Below, piece after piece: positions 63,093 to 64,000 of a stretch of 64,000 nt of DNA. Position numbers and translations under genes: made by a program. The notes below the pieces were generated by a model. The model was given only the letters and a program-made list of their open reading frames with translations. It had not been told where the DNA came from and ran no database searches. Within the stretch, counting starts at the first letter, position 1, and each line of letters starts with the position of its first letter. Source of the DNA: Rhea pennata (taxonomy: Eukaryota; Chordata; Aves; Rheiformes; Rheidae); NCBI RefSeq assembly GCF_028389875.1, contig NC_084664.1, positions 63,318,703 to 63,382,702 of the forward strand. Direction: 5' to 3'.

Positions 63093-64000
63093 AAGCGCCT
63101 TAGGTTTTACAAAACCAGAAAGTAGAAGAAGTGGAGACTAACTGGAGTTTCACCTGTTTGGCTTTGCTTTACAGTTACCCAAGGCTCTGCACCTTGTACC
63201 ACAAGGAATTATCTTGAATTGCTTTTACAACAATTGCTGCAGCCTCATCAGCCAAACAGAAGTAAACCCAATAAAGTTAATCATTATTAAACCTGGCAGT
63301 TCCAACTCTAAAAAGCAAAGCGCTTTTAGGTATCACACCTGTGTCTCTGTGATCCAAAGAGCTGTACCTACACTCTGGATACAGGAGCAGTAACAGCTCA
63401 CAGAGAGCACATGTGGTTTTAATGCTTCAGTCTTTTGAGACATACAGGTAAACTGTGGAAATACAGTCCTGTTTGGAGAAATGAGAACACAAATTAAGGA
63501 GAGGAACGTAGGAGAGGTCAAAGACAACCAGCTGTCCTCAGATTTCTGTTGTATACGTTCAAAATAGGCCTGACCTAAAAATATTTTAAACCTCCAGAAT
63601 CTCTTGATTTTGACATTTGTGTCATGCTATGTCCCTAGTATCAGTACTTAAAATAGACATTCAGATTGTATTTAACTTCCAAAAATGACTTTATTTTCCA
63701 CTCTTAAATAAATAAAAAATATACGTACATACACCAACTCAAATATATGATAGTTCTAATAGTACCATTTGGACAATCCTTTTACCACATGGGTCCCCAA
63801 AATGGAATTACACACGTGGTATCAGCAGCCTGAAAAACCTCAGGAAGCAGGAACTGGAGAGCAGCCCTTTTCTTAGGGAAGGTCAGCAAATGGAAGGAAA
63901 GGAGCTTAAAAGGAATTTTTGTGGAGAGGAGGGGAAGAAAAAAAGGACTCAAATTCCAGTTCACGTGATTATGCAGGACTAAGGGAAATCCTTACATCAT

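Larger units (their letters stand above)
61507..64000 (-). other. DDC: DDC intron (partial, runs off the window)
   Basis: Non-coding sequence to the window edge. I found no further DDC exon. It contains a perfect 13-bp hairpin (62035-62070), TA/CA-rich stretches near 62.52-62.59 kb and a CTCF-like site at 63078. The ORFs on both strands look like chance. Confidence 0.75.

Noticed and set aside
61507-64000. Further DDC exons to the right
   Set aside because: Looked for the segment coding RSLKMWFV on the minus strand and did not see it.
1-64000. CRISPR arrays, operons, prophage or tRNA/rRNA genes
   Set aside because: None was seen. The genes are intron-containing vertebrate genes and the only regular repeats are homopolymers, microsatellites and small duplications.

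Overview
This is a vertebrate nuclear genomic window, most likely from a bird or at least a sauropsid. The reasons are a 3'-truncated CR1 LINE ending in the typical ATTCTGTG 8-mer repeat, the low density of interspersed repeats, genes with introns and GT-AG splice sites, and the conserved gene order IKZF1 (+) / FIGNL1 (-) / DDC (-). There is no sign of bacterial or phage organisation. Gene calls rest on protein motifs and family knowledge read by eye; no database search was run.

Layout. Positions 1 to about 27 kb hold the 3' two thirds of IKZF1 (Ikaros) on the + strand. They contain a 60-bp in-frame cassette exon (6274-6333), four constitutive-type zinc-finger/linker exons of 261, 168, 126 and 135 bp, and the last coding exon (25588-26294), followed by a 3' UTR. 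The N-terminal exons lie outside the window to the left. From about 27-30 kb to 45.3 kb I see no protein-coding gene, only possible extended 3' UTR, simple repeats, a few GC-rich patches, a weak CR1 relic and one CTCF-like site. FIGNL1 occupies 45427-47502 on the minus strand as one uninterrupted coding exon. A splice acceptor sits 8 bp before its ATG, then comes a 5'-UTR intron and a strong CpG-island promoter at about 49.6-50.6 kb with CCAAT boxes and a perfect CRE. An intergenic stretch with the CR1 element follows. The last two coding exons of DDC (aromatic L-amino-acid decarboxylase) are on the minus strand at 61405-61506 and 56332-56571; the rest of DDC lies beyond the right edge.

Functionally the three genes are unrelated neighbours: a lymphoid zinc-finger regulator, a RAD51-interacting AAA+ ATPase, and a PLP-dependent decarboxylase. 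IKZF1 and FIGNL1 are convergent; FIGNL1 and DDC are tandem on the minus strand.

The most notable observation is the 60-bp cassette exon in IKZF1 intron 3. It matches what I remember of the extra 20-residue exon of the human Ik-H isoform and explains an otherwise puzzling 201-codon open frame. A second, far more speculative, phase-compatible exon candidate sits in a GC-rich patch just upstream of exon 7. I found no convincing new biological system in this window.
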